Shown: positions 10,801 through 23,213 of the stretch, in pieces | How positions within the stretch are numbered: the first letter of the stretch is position 1 | Layout: every line of letters begins with the position of its first letter | Origin: Cyrtodaria siliqua | Taxonomy: Eukaryota; Mollusca; Bivalvia; Adapedonta; Hiatellidae | DNA length: 64,000 bases | Assembly (NCBI GenBank): GCA_037043455.1 | Contig: JAWPHD010011278.1 | Location: forward strand, 1-64,000 | Direction: 5' to 3' | Made by a program: the position numbers and the translations under genes | Notes under the pieces: model-generated | Databases searched by the model: none | Seen by the model: only the letters and a program-made list of their open reading frames with translations | Told to the model about the DNA's origin: nothing

Positions 10801-12550
10801 AAACTAGACCCTATGATGACGTCTACCTAAATCCTAAAAGGACGATAACGTTCGATGTTTGTTTTGAATATTTTCTTGTCGTGCCCTTAATGGTTTATTC
10901 TCTTGTTGCTCTGGGTTCTGCCAATTATGTCAGAGTACTTACTTTGCGTAGTTCTAGGCTTTTATATTCACATATACCTTATCATCTTAATGTTATACCA
11001 GTGAAGTAAGAAGAGAGTGAATGGGCACATATTCGAATCTCGCACGATCTCGTATGGCTAAAACGAGAAAGATAAGCGTCTCTGTACATGATCAGAAATT
11101 TCATCGTGATCGCTGGGCGCTCTTTAAAAATGCTTATAACTGCGGCAGGTGCGCGGTTAACGCTATCAGTCAATTGTTATGAATATAGCGGAATGGGTTC
11201 ATTGTACCGGTAATCAGATTCGCGTTAATCTAGTTGTTATAAAGATAAACTTGTTACACCTTCGTTGCTATTTTGACGCTTCCATACATACATACACATA
11301 TTCTTTCAAGGTTTATTTATTGGCAAATGCTGGTTAGCGGTAGATGACGATTTTTAGTTTGAGTGTTTGTAAAAAGGGGCGTTAGCATTAAGTTAAGCGT
11401 ACTAGAGTTACGAGTGATTTCTTTTTGTATTTATTTCGAAACATATTTAAAAGATGTCATTAATAAAAGGGAATATATATAAAATACATTATACATGCAC
11501 ACAATTTCGATATTTTGAGGGGGGTGTTGATTGTTGTTGTTTTCTAAATGAGTATTCATTTATAGAAATATAATATAATTACAAAACTCTGTTGTAACCA
11601 CAGACCTAACCTAATTATTAGTAAGTGCAACTGGGCTGTGGTTTATCTAACTTCTTTTTTTTTTTAACGTTTTCAATTATTAAGGTTCTCAATTCACACT
11701 CATTTTTTTTGATTGAATTGTTTTTTTATATATTACATAATAACGCATTTTTAAAATACTAGCATCCGTCTAAGTGGAACTTTTAAATATCTTATAACAT
11801 GACCCAGTAACTCGCAACACCGAATGAGATAATTTTGTATAAAAAAATAATATCACATGAAAAACTTGTAATTAAACTCGTAAGTGGGTTTTAACAGTGC
11901 AGATACATCAGTTTAGCATTAGTTATATTTTCCTAATATTGTCATATTAAAACGGCATAACAAATCAATTTGTTACTATGATAATTTGTTAAATAAAAAT
12001 GAAACGTTAACACACTTATGCGTGTGTTTTGACAAATCCGAATGAACATAATCTATTTCTTATGTGTTTAGTTTCATAGATGCATATAATATAAATAAAA
12101 TTGAAAAATAATAATATTACACAATCATGGTATATATTCGATGTCAACACACCACGGGTGGCCAGTGTTTGCCAGTGATTTATGACCTCTTTGATCTATA
12201 CAAACATCCTGCTTAGGACGGCCAATTAGCCACGGGGCACCGTATAATTATGATTGGAGAAACCCTTTATATCTTTTGATCGCAATAAACAACTGCCATA
12301 AAACCCTGCGTTAGCGCCGCTTCATTTAACTGTTTTTTGCGTGATTATAGATCTATGTAGGTCATATGGGTTTGAGAACTTATAGTAAAAAAAATACTAT
12401 CTCCAGGACGCATAATTTATGGTGAAATGCATTGGAAAGCGCTCGGATACAGACATTAAAAGTTGTTGTTCGTTGTTCAACTGCTGGAAAGGACATTTAA
12501 TTAACCAAAAGAGCACCAACACAGATGGGTTGAATAAGAGTTTTTAAAAC
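10801..12550. other. Featureless AT-rich intergenic DNA
   Basis: No gene, RNA gene, repeat structure or transposon end recognised on either strand. Confidence 0.5.
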
Positions 12551-12554
12551 ATAA

Positions 12555-13345
12555 TTAAAGCGTTTACATAAACAAAAAGTGTACCACTACATTCTTTAAT
12601 CCTATTTCTCGACAGCGAGGTGTTTTTATTGGAGGAATTAACTAAAATTAAAAAACCTAAAGCGGATTCCTACAGCATCGTCGTTGGCTAGAATCGGCCA
12701 TGTATGGCCGTTTTGGTCGACACTCTATGTCGTCTTTAAGACAAAATTAAGGTTTTTACATAACAAAAAGTGTACCACTACATCCGTCAATCGTATTTCT
12801 TGACAACGAGCTGTCTATTTCCTAGGAATTAACTAAAACAAATAAAATGTATAGCGAAGTCAAACAAGATGGCATTTCATAATCATTGGATGGAATCGGC
12901 ATGTATGGTCGTTTTGTGCGATATCTATGCAGTTGTTAAGACAAATTATTAGAAAAAATTAAGGTTTTTGCATAACAAAAAGTGTACCACTACATTCTTC
13001 AATCATATTTCTCGACAGCGAGCTGTCTATTTTCTAGGAATTAAATAAAACAAACAAATTAATAGAGAAGTACAAAAGGGTGCATTTAATCGGCATTGGC
13101 TAGAATCGGCCATGCTGGTCGATATCTATGCAGCCTTTAACACAAATTATTAGATAAATAAAGGAGTTTTGCATAAAAAAAGTGGACCACTACATTTTAC
13201 AATCACAGTTTTCGACGGCGAGCTGTTTATTTTTGAGGAATTAATTAAAACAAACAAATGTATAGCGGATTTGCGCCATCTCGACATCTCTGATAAACAT
13301 ACTTCAACGAACACGGCCGACCAACAGTTTGTGCATTTTATTTTA
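12555..13345. repeat. Diverged tandem repeat, about 200 bp x 4
   Basis: The motif GTACCACTACAT (GGACCACTACAT in the last unit) recurs near 12581, 12772, 12983 and 13183. Each is followed by a CGACAGCGAG-like segment and GGAATTAA. Confidence 0.85.
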
Positions 13346-13379
13346 TATCAATCAATTCACTGTAAAGTAACGTAAAAAT

Positions 13380-14931
13380 ACCCAAAATGTCAATATCAAC
13401 TATTAGTAATATAACAACAAACAAGTTCTGTCAAGTAAGATGACCTAATAATGCAAAACAGTCAAATATTTTACGATTTCACAAAGCAGAGCACTTCACC
13501 GATGGAAACAAAATGGCGGATATTCAGAAAAGTTTATCGCTAAAACGAGGTTCCTTCCACTTCTCGAAGCCATACGAGATTTCAGTCAGCTGCGCTATAT
13601 CTCCATTACGGGTCACCATTCACTCTCTTCTTACTTCACTGGTTATACTTATATTGCCTATTAATGATTCCTCATTTGCTGAAGGAGTTAGACTGGATTT
13701 ATTTATTTACGCGTACGTTTAATTGAGATGGCAATAGGTAAGAGTGAGGTTTAAAGCACCTACAGCCACCTAGAACCTGGCATTTTGGCCACTGGCCGTT
13801 CCAGTGCGGTACCAGGGCGGTACCCTCAACCCTTTTATGTTTGTGGTGTAGCATACGTTGCTTCTATTTTCCTTTGTAGTTGTCTGTTTCGGTTGTACTG
13901 TTTTTTATGAACGTTATATTGCCTGTTCGACTTGTATACGTTTTTTGTTTGTTTGTGTTGTGAACGAAAGGCTGCGGGTTCGACGTTAATCACAGATTCT
14001 AGATCACAAGGATATGAAACCGCAGACATTTGGGGAGTGAATTTGTTAAGTTTATTCAACTGTTTTTCTGTTGGATTTACAGAAAATAACAGTGCATGTC
14101 AAGTTACCAAGGAAGATCAAACCTCTTATATACAAGTGCCATACCACCACGGCCCTTGCAATTAAGAACATTCTAAAATCATTATTCAAACTTGAGATGT
14201 TGGAACTAAGAAGTTAAATTGGAGTATCTAAGAAATAAATTCGTCAGAACCACTCAGATTCATGCATATGTATATGTGTCCACTTGAATTGTTAACGGCA
14301 CGTGTGGTTACTGGGTGTAGAATAAGACCACTGCAAATCCCGCTAGGGGCAGAGGGGTAACATCCTCCCCGCTACCACTCCCGCCCCTTTATGTTCATTT
14401 TGTCATTTCTGTCATGCTCATCATCTCTCCTGACCCTGCGTATGTAAACATGGGAACGTGGCTCCATCTTAAATTAAGCGTACTATAGAATTTGCAGAAC
14501 TCGCAGTTCTGCCTGTGAGAAGGTTCTAATCCCATTTTTCATATTTTATCACGATGTAAATGGAGAATGATCGTGGTGTATTCATTCATGTTTGACGCCA
14601 TATAACCTTACTTGATTAGGTGCGCGGTAAGAAACGCTGCTACCCAATTCAATTGAAGAGTAAGCTTTATCCCCGGGAGAACCTCAAAGCTTGTGTACAT
14701 TTCACGAGTATGTTACTATTATGAACACAGGCTTTCATAAATTGACTTCCGCTTCCTGTACGGAACGACTGCGCGCCAAAATTAAAGAAAATAACAAAAA
14801 GACAAAAGTAGGCTAGCAGAGTAAGTAAAGGTGAAAGGATTGGAATCAGTGTGTTCGTCTATGTATTTACTGCGCAAGCGAACAAAACCAACACATTCTC
14901 ATGATAATTTGTGAAGACGCTGCGTTTGAAC
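13380..14931. other. Intergenic DNA without recognised features
   Basis: Open frames are short and unlike any family I know. No repeat boundaries identified. Confidence 0.45.
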
Positions 14932-14940
14932 GTTGAAACC

Positions 14941-15992
14941 ATAGGGGTCCGGCTCATGAGTCATGTGCTTTGTCGGTAAATATCAGTTGAAATCGAACAA
15001 AAGTGTCCTACATGAGTTGGGAAGACATCTGAGTCCAGCACCCATATCATAGAACAGAACTTCATACAAGGGTAATCACTTGGCATACACGTCATTCTCA
15101 CTAAGCTCAGTCTATGCTGAATATTGTTTTAATTAAAAGAGCAAATCATTTAACTCTACATGCCTCCTATAACCAAGTGTTCAAGGTGTCCAACATTGGT
15201 ATATATTTTAATATCGCTCAATACAGTAATGAGAAATAGTCATGGAAACGTTGAAAAACTGGTCCAATTTTTTAGTCGGAAGACCCCGTGCCTAAACACA
15301 GTCACTCTGTAAACAACAACTCTAATGGCAGTTGCGTACGAAACTAGACCACGGATCATTTAGTCGTCACCGCAGAAAATGAATGCTAATTGTTTTCTTA
15401 CCAGTTAATTCAATGGAAGCAACATTTTCTCTTTTGTTTACAACCGTCAAATTTTGTTTCAATTGGCAGGCATATTGATATGGTACCCTTCCCCTATTGC
15501 GCTCGCTATTATCTCTTCGAGCGCAGGGGGTTAACTGGTAAGAAAACAATTAGCATTCATTATCTGCGGTGACGACTAAATGATCCGTGGTCTAGTTTCG
15601 TACGCAACTGCCGTTAGAGTTGTTGTTTACAGAGTGACTGTGTTTAGGCACAGGGTCTTCCGACTAAAAATTTGGACCAGGTTTTCAGCGTTTCGATGAC
15701 GATTTCTCATTACTGTATTGAGTGATATTAAAATATATACCAATGTTGGACACCTTGAACGCTTGGTTATAGGAGGCATGTAGAGTTAAATGATTTGCTC
15801 TTTTAATTAAAACAATATTCAGCATAGAATGAGCTTAGTGAGAATGACGTGTATGCCAAGTGATTACCCTTGTATGAAGTTCTATTCTATGATATGGGTG
15901 CTGGACTCAGATGTCTTCCCAACTCATGTAGGACACTTTTGTTCGATTTCAACTGGTGTTTACCGACAAAGCACATGAGCCGGACCCCTATG
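14941..15992. mobile_element. Long-TIR foldback element, 9-bp target duplication
   Basis: Left arm about 14941-15408 and right arm 15531-15992 are reverse complements with few differences, around a 122-bp spacer (15409-15530). The ends read ATAGGGGTCCGG and CCGGACCCCTAT. GTTGAAACC flanks both ends (14932-14940, 15993-16001). The long arms plus a 9-bp duplication suggest a non-autonomous Mutator-like element. The left arm has a 7-bp extra copy (GAGTCAT). Confidence 0.8.
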
Positions 15993-16184
15993 GTTGAAAC
16001 CGTCTCGCCACCCACCGCTGAGATGTTCGAATCCCATAGATTAGTGCGGTTTACACTAAAGCTATGTGTATTTTGTATACTTAAACGGACACACGGCATT
16101 ATTGAATTGTTTATAAAGCCATTGCTGTTTTTCCTCCATAAACATATTTGGCATCTTTCCCTAGCAAAATATCCTACTTTTCCC

Positions 16185-16690
16185 CTGTGGTGATATATTT
16201 GGGTACCCGGTGGCCCGGTTACAGATGGTCCCACGCGGAACTTGCATTTTTGCTTAGCCCCGCAGAAAAACTGGTTAGCGGACCCGCGATGATAAATGGT
16301 TTCTAAACAGGTGCATGTACACTGAACATGTTGTTGTTCATTAAATGTGCACACATGATGAAAAAACTGCAAATTGTCGATCTGCCGAGTAAAGTCATTT
16401 AGAAAATCATCGCGATCCCGCGATGAAATAGCCTTAGGCCTTAACTACCGCGAAGGCAACTTTTCGTCAGCTTTATCGGACATTTGTGATTGCCGCAGAT
16501 CGCGACGGACCGTGATGTAACTCTGGTAATTCTGGGGGGAAATCCGCGATGATGAAATATTTACGTCCTCGCAGAAAGTGCAAGTTCAGCATGGGACCAT
16601 CTGTAGCTCAGTTGGTAGAGCACTCGCTCTGTAAGCGAGGGATCCCGGGATCGAGTCCCGTACCAACCACACTTTTTCCCTTTGGTTTAC
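16185..16690 (+). mobile_element. tRNA-derived SINE (family S2) split by a MITE
   Basis: Halves 16185-16221 (GATAT...GGGTACCCGGTGGCCC) and 16604-16690 (GCTCAGTTGGTAGAGC...CCGGGATCGAGTCCCG) rejoin into the SINE seen uninterrupted on the minus strand at about 25605-25705. The anticodon stem and a TGT loop are well formed, but the acceptor stem does not pair, so it is not a working tRNA-Thr gene. Confidence 0.8.
16222..16603. mobile_element. 382-bp TA-target MITE inserted in the S2 SINE
   Basis: Ends are CAGATGGTCCCA and TGGGACCATCTG. About 30 bp of inverted repeat extends through GAACTTGCA. TA is duplicated on both sides (16220-16221, 16604-16605). TA duplication indicates mobilisation by a Tc1/mariner-type transposase. 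No coding capacity. Confidence 0.85.
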
Positions 16691-17870
16691 TTCACCCCTA
16701 ATCCAGGTTTAAAAAACAAACAAAAAAACATTTTCCGCTTTTTTGCCTTTGTCTATAAAAAAAAAATGACCTGAATGCATGACTCACTTGACGTGGATTG
16801 GCTATTATTTTGCATATTCATAACTTTCATATCCTGTCATTAGGCGTAGTTGTACTGCAAAAACTAACATCAAAGGCTTACAGTGTACTTCCAAAAATTT
16901 CAAAGAACGCTGTGATTCTTTACCAATTATAGCCCCGTCCATCTAATCTAATTCATTTGAGAAAGCCGAGGTTACAAATTGTAAAGCAGTTAAAACTCAG
17001 TAGAGCCTGTAATTGACAGCTAAAACTGGTTTTGTCCAGTTTATCAAGGGTCACACACGTGGCTGACATGAGAAGAGTGGGTTAATTAGATAATTAGCCT
17101 AGCCGCGCATCATTGCCTCAGATAAGCAGCGTATCTGCCTATTTCACTCAATTAAAATTGCCAAATACACAATAAATTTCCCTGACATGCGTACCAGATA
17201 CGCAAGCTATTTACCGTAGTGTTCAAATGATTGATGGATTGATGTTTTCGTGCGTATTCCAATATTTACAAAAAGAGTGTTTATCTTGACTGGGACGTTA
17301 CATAATTATCGATTAAATGGAGAACGCTATATAGTTGAATATGTACGCTATACCAGTCTATACTATTGTGTAGGTCTATACTATTGTGTAGTCGTCTGGG
17401 CGCTTTCTTGAAAGCATTTTCATTGTGCAGACGATTAAAATGTCGAAACGGGGACGTAAACGGACAAGGGAGTTACCGTTAAGAAACACTTATGAAATTA
17501 ACACATGTGATTAGTGTTTAAATTATTCATTAATAATGATTTATCATTGACAAACCACTGCCATGAATAACAAGTCAATAAAGCTAACATAAAGACGGGA
17601 AAGTTACCTTGCTTGTTTTACATTTGATCCCCAAATCACCCTATTATTTTTGAAAATTTGAAATTCACTCAATTAATTTTAATTTCATGAGTGAAATACC
17701 CAATAGGTCCAAAAGTTATCTGGGGCACTGCGCGCATTCCACAGAATTAAAGTAGCAGTATAATCTCGATGCCAAATTGCTTAATTTATATTCATTAACC
17801 ACAAAGTTGAAACTCCTTACAAAAACAGCTTATACTTTTTCTTTTATATATGTGTTATTTTTGTCTCGCC
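16691..17870. other. Intergenic DNA without recognised features
   Basis: AT-rich; no gene or repeat structure identified on either strand. Confidence 0.45.
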
Positions 17871-17934
17871 TTTTCGAAGGGAAAAAGAGATAGGTGTTGC
17901 TTTTACGGCAACGACGAAGGCGGAGGCATCAACA

Positions 17935-19085
17935 TTCTAGATTTGCGTTTAGGTCATTTTCTCACAAACTGTATACACTAAACCTTTCAAACTTTGCTTA
18001 TAGTTGTATCTTGGGTGGTACATCGCATTGTGACAAAGAAAATGTGGAAGTGACCTTGACCCTCCAAGCAAAGGGCAGATAACTTAATCATTTTTAGCAT
18101 ATTCATAGGTTCAACTTTTGCGTTTTGGTCACTTATTCACAAACTATGCACTAGACCTTTAAAACTTTACTTATAGTTGTATCTTGAATAGTACATCCCA
18201 TGACAAAGCAAATGTGGAAGTGACCTTGACCCTCCAAGCAAAGGGTAGATAACTTAATAATTTTACCTTCAACTTTTGCATTGAGGTCTATTTCGCGCAA
18301 ACTGTATGCACTTCACCTTTCAAACTTTGTTTGTAGTGGTATCTAGGGTTTTACATCGAAACGTGATAAAGCAAATGTGGATGTGACCTTGACTCTCCAA
18401 GCAAAGGGCAGATAACCTTAGAATTTTTACCTTCAACTTTTTACAAACTGCAGGGCTTTTTTCAACAAAATTGGGAAGAGGCCCAGGCCTGTCCATTTTG
18501 GGAAAAAAGAACGCGCTTATTTCTCATTTTGGGAAAAATACAAGGTTTCATAAATTAAGTAAATATGACCTTAATATACTTTATTGATATTGTCATCCAT
18601 TATTTACCATAATTATTAACTTTTCCAAGTCGGAATTTACTTGGCAGCCAAAAACACACTGCAGAATTCATGCTTTTTCTCAAAATCTGACAGACTGCTG
18701 TTTTCCGATTGGGAAATATTTCTGCCACAGTTGGGAAAAAACAGTCCAATTTTCTGTTGGGAAGAGGCCCTTTACAGGCCTCTGTTATATAAGGTAAAAA
18801 AGCCCTGAACTGTATGCACTAAGACTTTTCAAACTTTGCTTATAGTTGTATCTTGAGTGGTACATTGCAACATGACAAAGAAAATGTGGATGTGACCTTG
18901 ACCGTCCAAGCAAGGGGCAGATAACTTAATTATTTTTACCTTCAACATTTGCATTTTGGTCACTTTCTCACAAACTTTATGCATTAGACCTTTCCAACTT
19001 TGCTTATAGTTGTTTACACAACGTGTCAAAAGGCAAATGTGGATGGGACCTTCACCATCCAAGCAAAGAGCTGATAACTAATTGT
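17935..19085. repeat. 165-bp tandem repeat array (interrupted)
   Basis: ACAAACTGTATGCAC-like landmarks at 17966, 18131, 18297, about 18443 and about 18970 give a 165-bp period once the 362-bp insertion at 18451-18812 is removed. Each unit holds GTGACCTTGACC and CCAAGCAAAGGGCAGATAAC. The array seems to resume after the mariner element, at about 20793. Confidence 0.85.
18451..18807 (-). mobile_element. CAGGGCTTTTTT MITE copy A (357 bp)
   Basis: Ends CAGGGCTTTTTT and AAAAAAGCCCTG. The 5-bp duplication AACTG lies at 18446-18450 and 18808-18812, and neighbouring 165-bp units show the empty site. Opposite orientation to copies B and C. A hAT-like affiliation (5-bp target type) is an inference from the ends. 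Confidence 0.9.
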
Positions 19086-19159
19086 TACGAGGGGGGTTCA
19101 ATATATTCTGTCACTGGTGTTCGGAACTAACAGATACTGGAAATATAAAAAAACTTCTT

Positions 19160-20603
19160 ATTACAATCCTTCAAAGTATTCCCCCTGAACAGATACACAC
19201 TTTCGGAGTCGCGCTATCCATGACGTAAACGCAGCAAAGTAGTCTCCCCTTGGTATTCTGTTGAGACATTGAAATATTCCGGCACCAAGGGCACTTCTGG
19301 AAGCATGGCGTCTACCAGAGACGTTTTTCTTCAGCAAAGATAATAGGAAAAAGTCACAGGGACTAAGGTCAGGAGAATAAGGTGGGGGTTCAAGCTGTAC
19401 CACTTTGTCTTGCTCCAAGAAAGACTGCACAATTTTAGCTTTGTGAGCTGAGGCATTGTCATGAATCAGCTAGATGCCAATCCCCATTCAAAACTTTACT
19501 TGGGCGTTTTTTCTTGTAATTATTTTTCACTGCTTTGAGAACTTTTTCCTTGTAAAATTTGGCCGTGATGGTTTTTCCCTGTTTGCGTGGAATTTGTACC
19601 ACAGGGCCACTGGAATTAAAGAAAATTGCATACTAAACCTTTTTAGCGCTTTTTATTCGTTTTGCAATAACAGGTCTTGCCTGATTTTTACCCAACCATT
19701 GTTTATTGTTTATCCACCCAGGGCTTTTTTACCTTATATAACAGAGGCCTGTAAAGGGCCTCTTCCCAACAGAAAATTGGACTGTTTTTTCCCAACTGTG
19801 GCAGAAATATTTCCCAATCGGAAAACAGCAGTCTCTCAGAATTTGAGAAAAAATATGAATTCTGCAGTGTGTTTTTGGCTGCTCAGTAAATTCCGACTTG
19901 GAAAAGTTAATAATTATGGTAAAAAATGGATGACAATATAAATAAAGTATATTAAGGTCATATTTACTTAATTTATGAAACCTTGTATTTTTCCCAAAAT
20001 GAGAAATAAGCGTGTCCTTTTTTCCCAAAATGTACAGGCCTGGGCCTCTTCCCAATTTTGTTGAAAAAAAACCTGCCACCCCTGGGGCTAAAAATAGTAC
20101 ACCCACGTTTCATCTCCATTGAGCAACTCGAGAACTTTTTCTAGGATGACAATTTTCATATTTTTTAAGAATATTTTTAGCACATTTTAGGCGTTTGGCC
20201 TTTTGTTCATTTGACAGCAATTGAGGGACCCATCCAGCACAAAGCTTCTTTAATTTCAAACAGTTGGTCAAAATGTGATGAGTTATGCCTTTGACATAAT
20301 TGTGCCTTCTGAGATGCCAAGACTATTAGCTATCTTAGAAACTGTATACTGCCCATCTTCGTCTACCACAGCATCAATGTTCTCCTTTGTTGCTGCAACA
20401 ACAGGCCTGCCAGGATGGTTACGGTCTTTAATGCTAAGCTTACCCCCTTTAAATGTCTTAGCCCAACGAAAACCCATTCTCAATGTCACGGCAGAACTGC
20501 CATGTACACGGCACAGTTCAGCATAAATCTCTTTTACAGGTACTTTTAAAGCAACCCTGGCTTTAATGTAAGCCCTAATTTCAATTTGTTCTTCACTTTT
20601 CAT
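19160..20603 (-). pseudogene. Mariner transposase pseudogene
   Basis: The N-terminal part starts at 20603 (MKSEEQIEIRAY) and contains a GRPVV hinge and a helix-turn-helix-like VSKIANSLGISEGTI. The C-terminal part at about 19160-19480 has HDNASAH and PPYSPDLSPCDFF, hallmarks of the mariner catalytic domain. A TAG stop precedes HDNA, and a 357-bp MITE splits the gene, so it is inactive. The second copy at 51 kb lacks that stop but is also decayed. Confidence 0.85.
19719..20075 (+). mobile_element. CAGGGCTTTTTT MITE copy B (357 bp)
   Basis: Inserted within the mariner transposase. The duplication CCACC lies at 19714-19718 and 20076-20080. The right end is mutated to AACCTG. Same length as copy A. 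Confidence 0.88.
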
Positions 20604-20880
20604 GATAGCATTGAAATATAGCCACTATACATGAGTGCGCATAATTCAACAATGGATATCTCCGTCAATTGTTATCGGATTAAACCGCTATTTTGCATGT
20701 ACGTAGTTAGTGAAATCGCTTCCAAATGCACGAGAGTTTTCAGTGCGGTAATATAAGGCAGTTTCTATGGAATATATTGAATGCCCCTCCTACATTTACA
20801 TCACTTTCTCGTAAACTATAATTATACACTAGATGTTTTAAACCTAATTTATAGCCTAATCTTTGGAAGACAAAATATTC

Positions 20881-21242
20881 CAGTGTTTTTTTTATGCCTA
20901 ATTTGGGGCCGTTATTCGGCCCCAAATACCGTTCTTCGGCCCCATTCACAATGCCAAAAAGTATACTTTTTTCACAATTGTATCCAAAAAATTCACAATC
21001 TGAAAAAACAACAACAAAAAAACAACAGGCAATAAGGATACTAGTCTTAATATAAGCTGGTGTCAAAACTAGTCTGTATTTACCAAAAACAAAACTAAAA
21101 ACCAAGGGATATTAAACTGTGAAAATAAAAGTGAAAAAAGTTTCTTTTTCTTTTGTTATAATATTTCACAGTTTCTAGAAAAATGCCGCTATTTTTCACA
21201 ATGGCACAGGCTGCATTCACAAAACACATAAAAAAAACACTG
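20881..21242 (+). mobile_element. CAGTGTTTTTTTTATG MITE, copy 1
   Basis: Ends CAGTGTTTTTTTTATG and CATAAAAAAAACACTG. The same sequence is present reversed at 26152-26907. An exact target duplication is not evident. Likely hAT-like by its CAG(T)G end. Confidence 0.75.
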
Positions 21243-21486
21243 TAATAATTCTATTTTGACATAATTGTGTCTTGGGTAGTGCATCTTTTTGGAGGCATGG
21301 ATTTCATCTATGACCTTGACCTACTTTTTGCAGCTGATGATTTTGTTTTAATAGAATGGCATAAATTTAGTTTTTAAACAAATGCACTTAAATGTCATCT
21401 CAGCAAACTGCAAACTCCATTGTTTTTAGTTATTATTTATAAAAATGTTTACAAACTTTCATATTAGCATCATTGACCTTTTTATT

Positions 21487-23213
21487 AGATCACCTGAGCC
21501 GAAGGCTCAAGGTGATCTATTGGGATCACTCTTCGTCCGGACGTCGTTATGTTTTTCTTCAAATGACCTCTCCTCAGAAATCGTCTGGCCAATTTTGACC
21601 AAACATCACATGGATGATCCTTAGATGAATGCGTTTTAGATTTGTTAAAATTAGGTCATCCAAGATGGCCACCATTACCATATATAGTTGAAACCTTAAA
21701 AAATCTTCTTCTCAAGAACCGCTGGACAGATTTCGACAGCTTTTCTTCTAAAATAACCAACGTCTAGACTATCAAATTGTTCAAATGAAGTCCCAGAGGT
21801 CAAAAATGGCCGTGCTCCGGGGGTCCAAAGTTTGTATATATATTGAGATTTTGCATTTTTTTCATAGACATACACGAAAAAACTTTAAAACTTTAAAAAG
21901 TCTTCTTCTCTGAAACCACAAGGCACAGAGCTCTCGTGTATTACATGTAGCATCAGCTTATGGTCCTCTACTAAGTTTGTTCAAATGTTCAAATGACGCC
22001 CTGGGGTCACAGTTTTACATAGACTTATACAGGAAAAAAATAAAAAATTAAAAAATCTCTGAAACTGCAAGAGCACGATGATTAATATTTTGCATTTACT
22101 ATACTCTCATGGTCCTCTACCAAGTTTTGTTCAAATGGTGACCACGATGTAAAATTTGGCCCCGCCCCGGGGTTCACAGTTTTACATAAACTTATATAGG
22201 ATTTTGTTTTTTAAAAATTCTTCTCTGAAACTACAAGGTTTAATTTTTTGCATTTACTATAAGATTATGCCTTTACCAAGTTTGTTCAAATGGTGACCCT
22301 AGTGTCAAATTTCCCCCGCCCTGGGTGTCACACGTTTTACATAGACTTATATAGGAAAAACATTAAAGTCTTCTTGTCTAGAACTACAAGAGCCAGAGGT
22401 TTAATATTTTACATTTACTATACTCTTATTGCCCTTTACCAAGTTTGTTCAAATGGTGACCCTGGGGTCACATGTGGCTCCGACCCAGGGGTCACATGTT
22501 TTACATAAACTTGTATAGGGAAAGACTTAAAAAATCTCCTTCTCTGAAACCGCAAGGCACACAGCTCGCATATATTACATGACGTGTAGCCCAGGTGTCA
22601 CATTTGGCCCTACCCCAGGTGTTACACTCTTGCACCTTCATTTTGTATTTGATCTTTACCAAACTTTGTCAGTGTCTTTATATCAATGTTGTTAACACAA
22701 CAGAGCCACATTTCTTGAACAATCTCAACCAAACTTGCACAGATTGTAGATGACCATAAGATTACGAAGAAGTTTGATAATGGGCCAGTACTCCGGTGAT
22801 CGATTTAGGGCCATCAGAGCTTATGGGATGCCGAGTTGTCCGTCGTTAACTTTTGTCTCGTTTAGACGATATGGCCTTCATTTTTCATCTGATCTTTACC
22901 AAACTTTACCAGATTGTTGAAAGCTCAAACAAGTTCGAAAACCAGCCAAATCGGACGAGTAACAGTGGAGTTATGGCCCTTGATTTAGTTAAGAATGTTG
23001 TATTTTGCCTCCTTAAGACGATAGGGCGTTTATTTTTTATTATCTCTACTGGCCAAGTTCAAAAACAAGCCAGATCGGACCATTAATGGCAGAGTTATGG
23101 CTCTTGTTTTAGTTAAAAATGCTCTATTTTGCCTCTTTAAGATAGTCACTCGCTTCATTGATGTTATAGAAGTCATATTAGTCAGTAGAGCATCCACAGG
23201 GCCTCTTGTTTGA
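21487..23213 (+). repeat. Long dispersed element starting with a GATCACCTGAGCC hairpin
   Basis: Begins with a palindrome (AGATCACCTGAGCC / GGCTCAAGGTGATCT, 21487-21518). It contains about four to five diverged units of about 150 bp (AAGTTTGTTCAAATGGTGACC, GTTTTACATAGACTTATA). It ends near CAGGGCCTCTTGTTTGA. Non-coding repeat of a type frequent in bivalves. Confidence 0.6.

Larger units (their letters stand above)
19088..20790 (-). mobile_element. Mariner-like transposon, decayed
   Basis: The termini CGAGGGGGGTTCAATATATT and AATATATTGAATGCCCCTCC form an inverted repeat flanked by TA (19086-19087, 20791-20792). It encloses a minus-strand mariner transposase relic and is itself split by MITE copy B. 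The ends match the second mariner at 51163-53192. Confidence 0.85.

Noticed and set aside
15887..16372. 161-codon minus-strand open frame
   Set aside because: Runs from a foldback arm across a SINE into a MITE; no family resemblance.
16595..16680. Possible tRNA-Thr (TGT) gene
   Set aside because: Anticodon and D stems form, but the acceptor stem does not pair and the T-loop is off consensus; it belongs to a repeated SINE split by a MITE.
19729..20106. 125-codon minus-strand open frame
   Set aside because: Lies in MITE copy B; broken in copies A and C.
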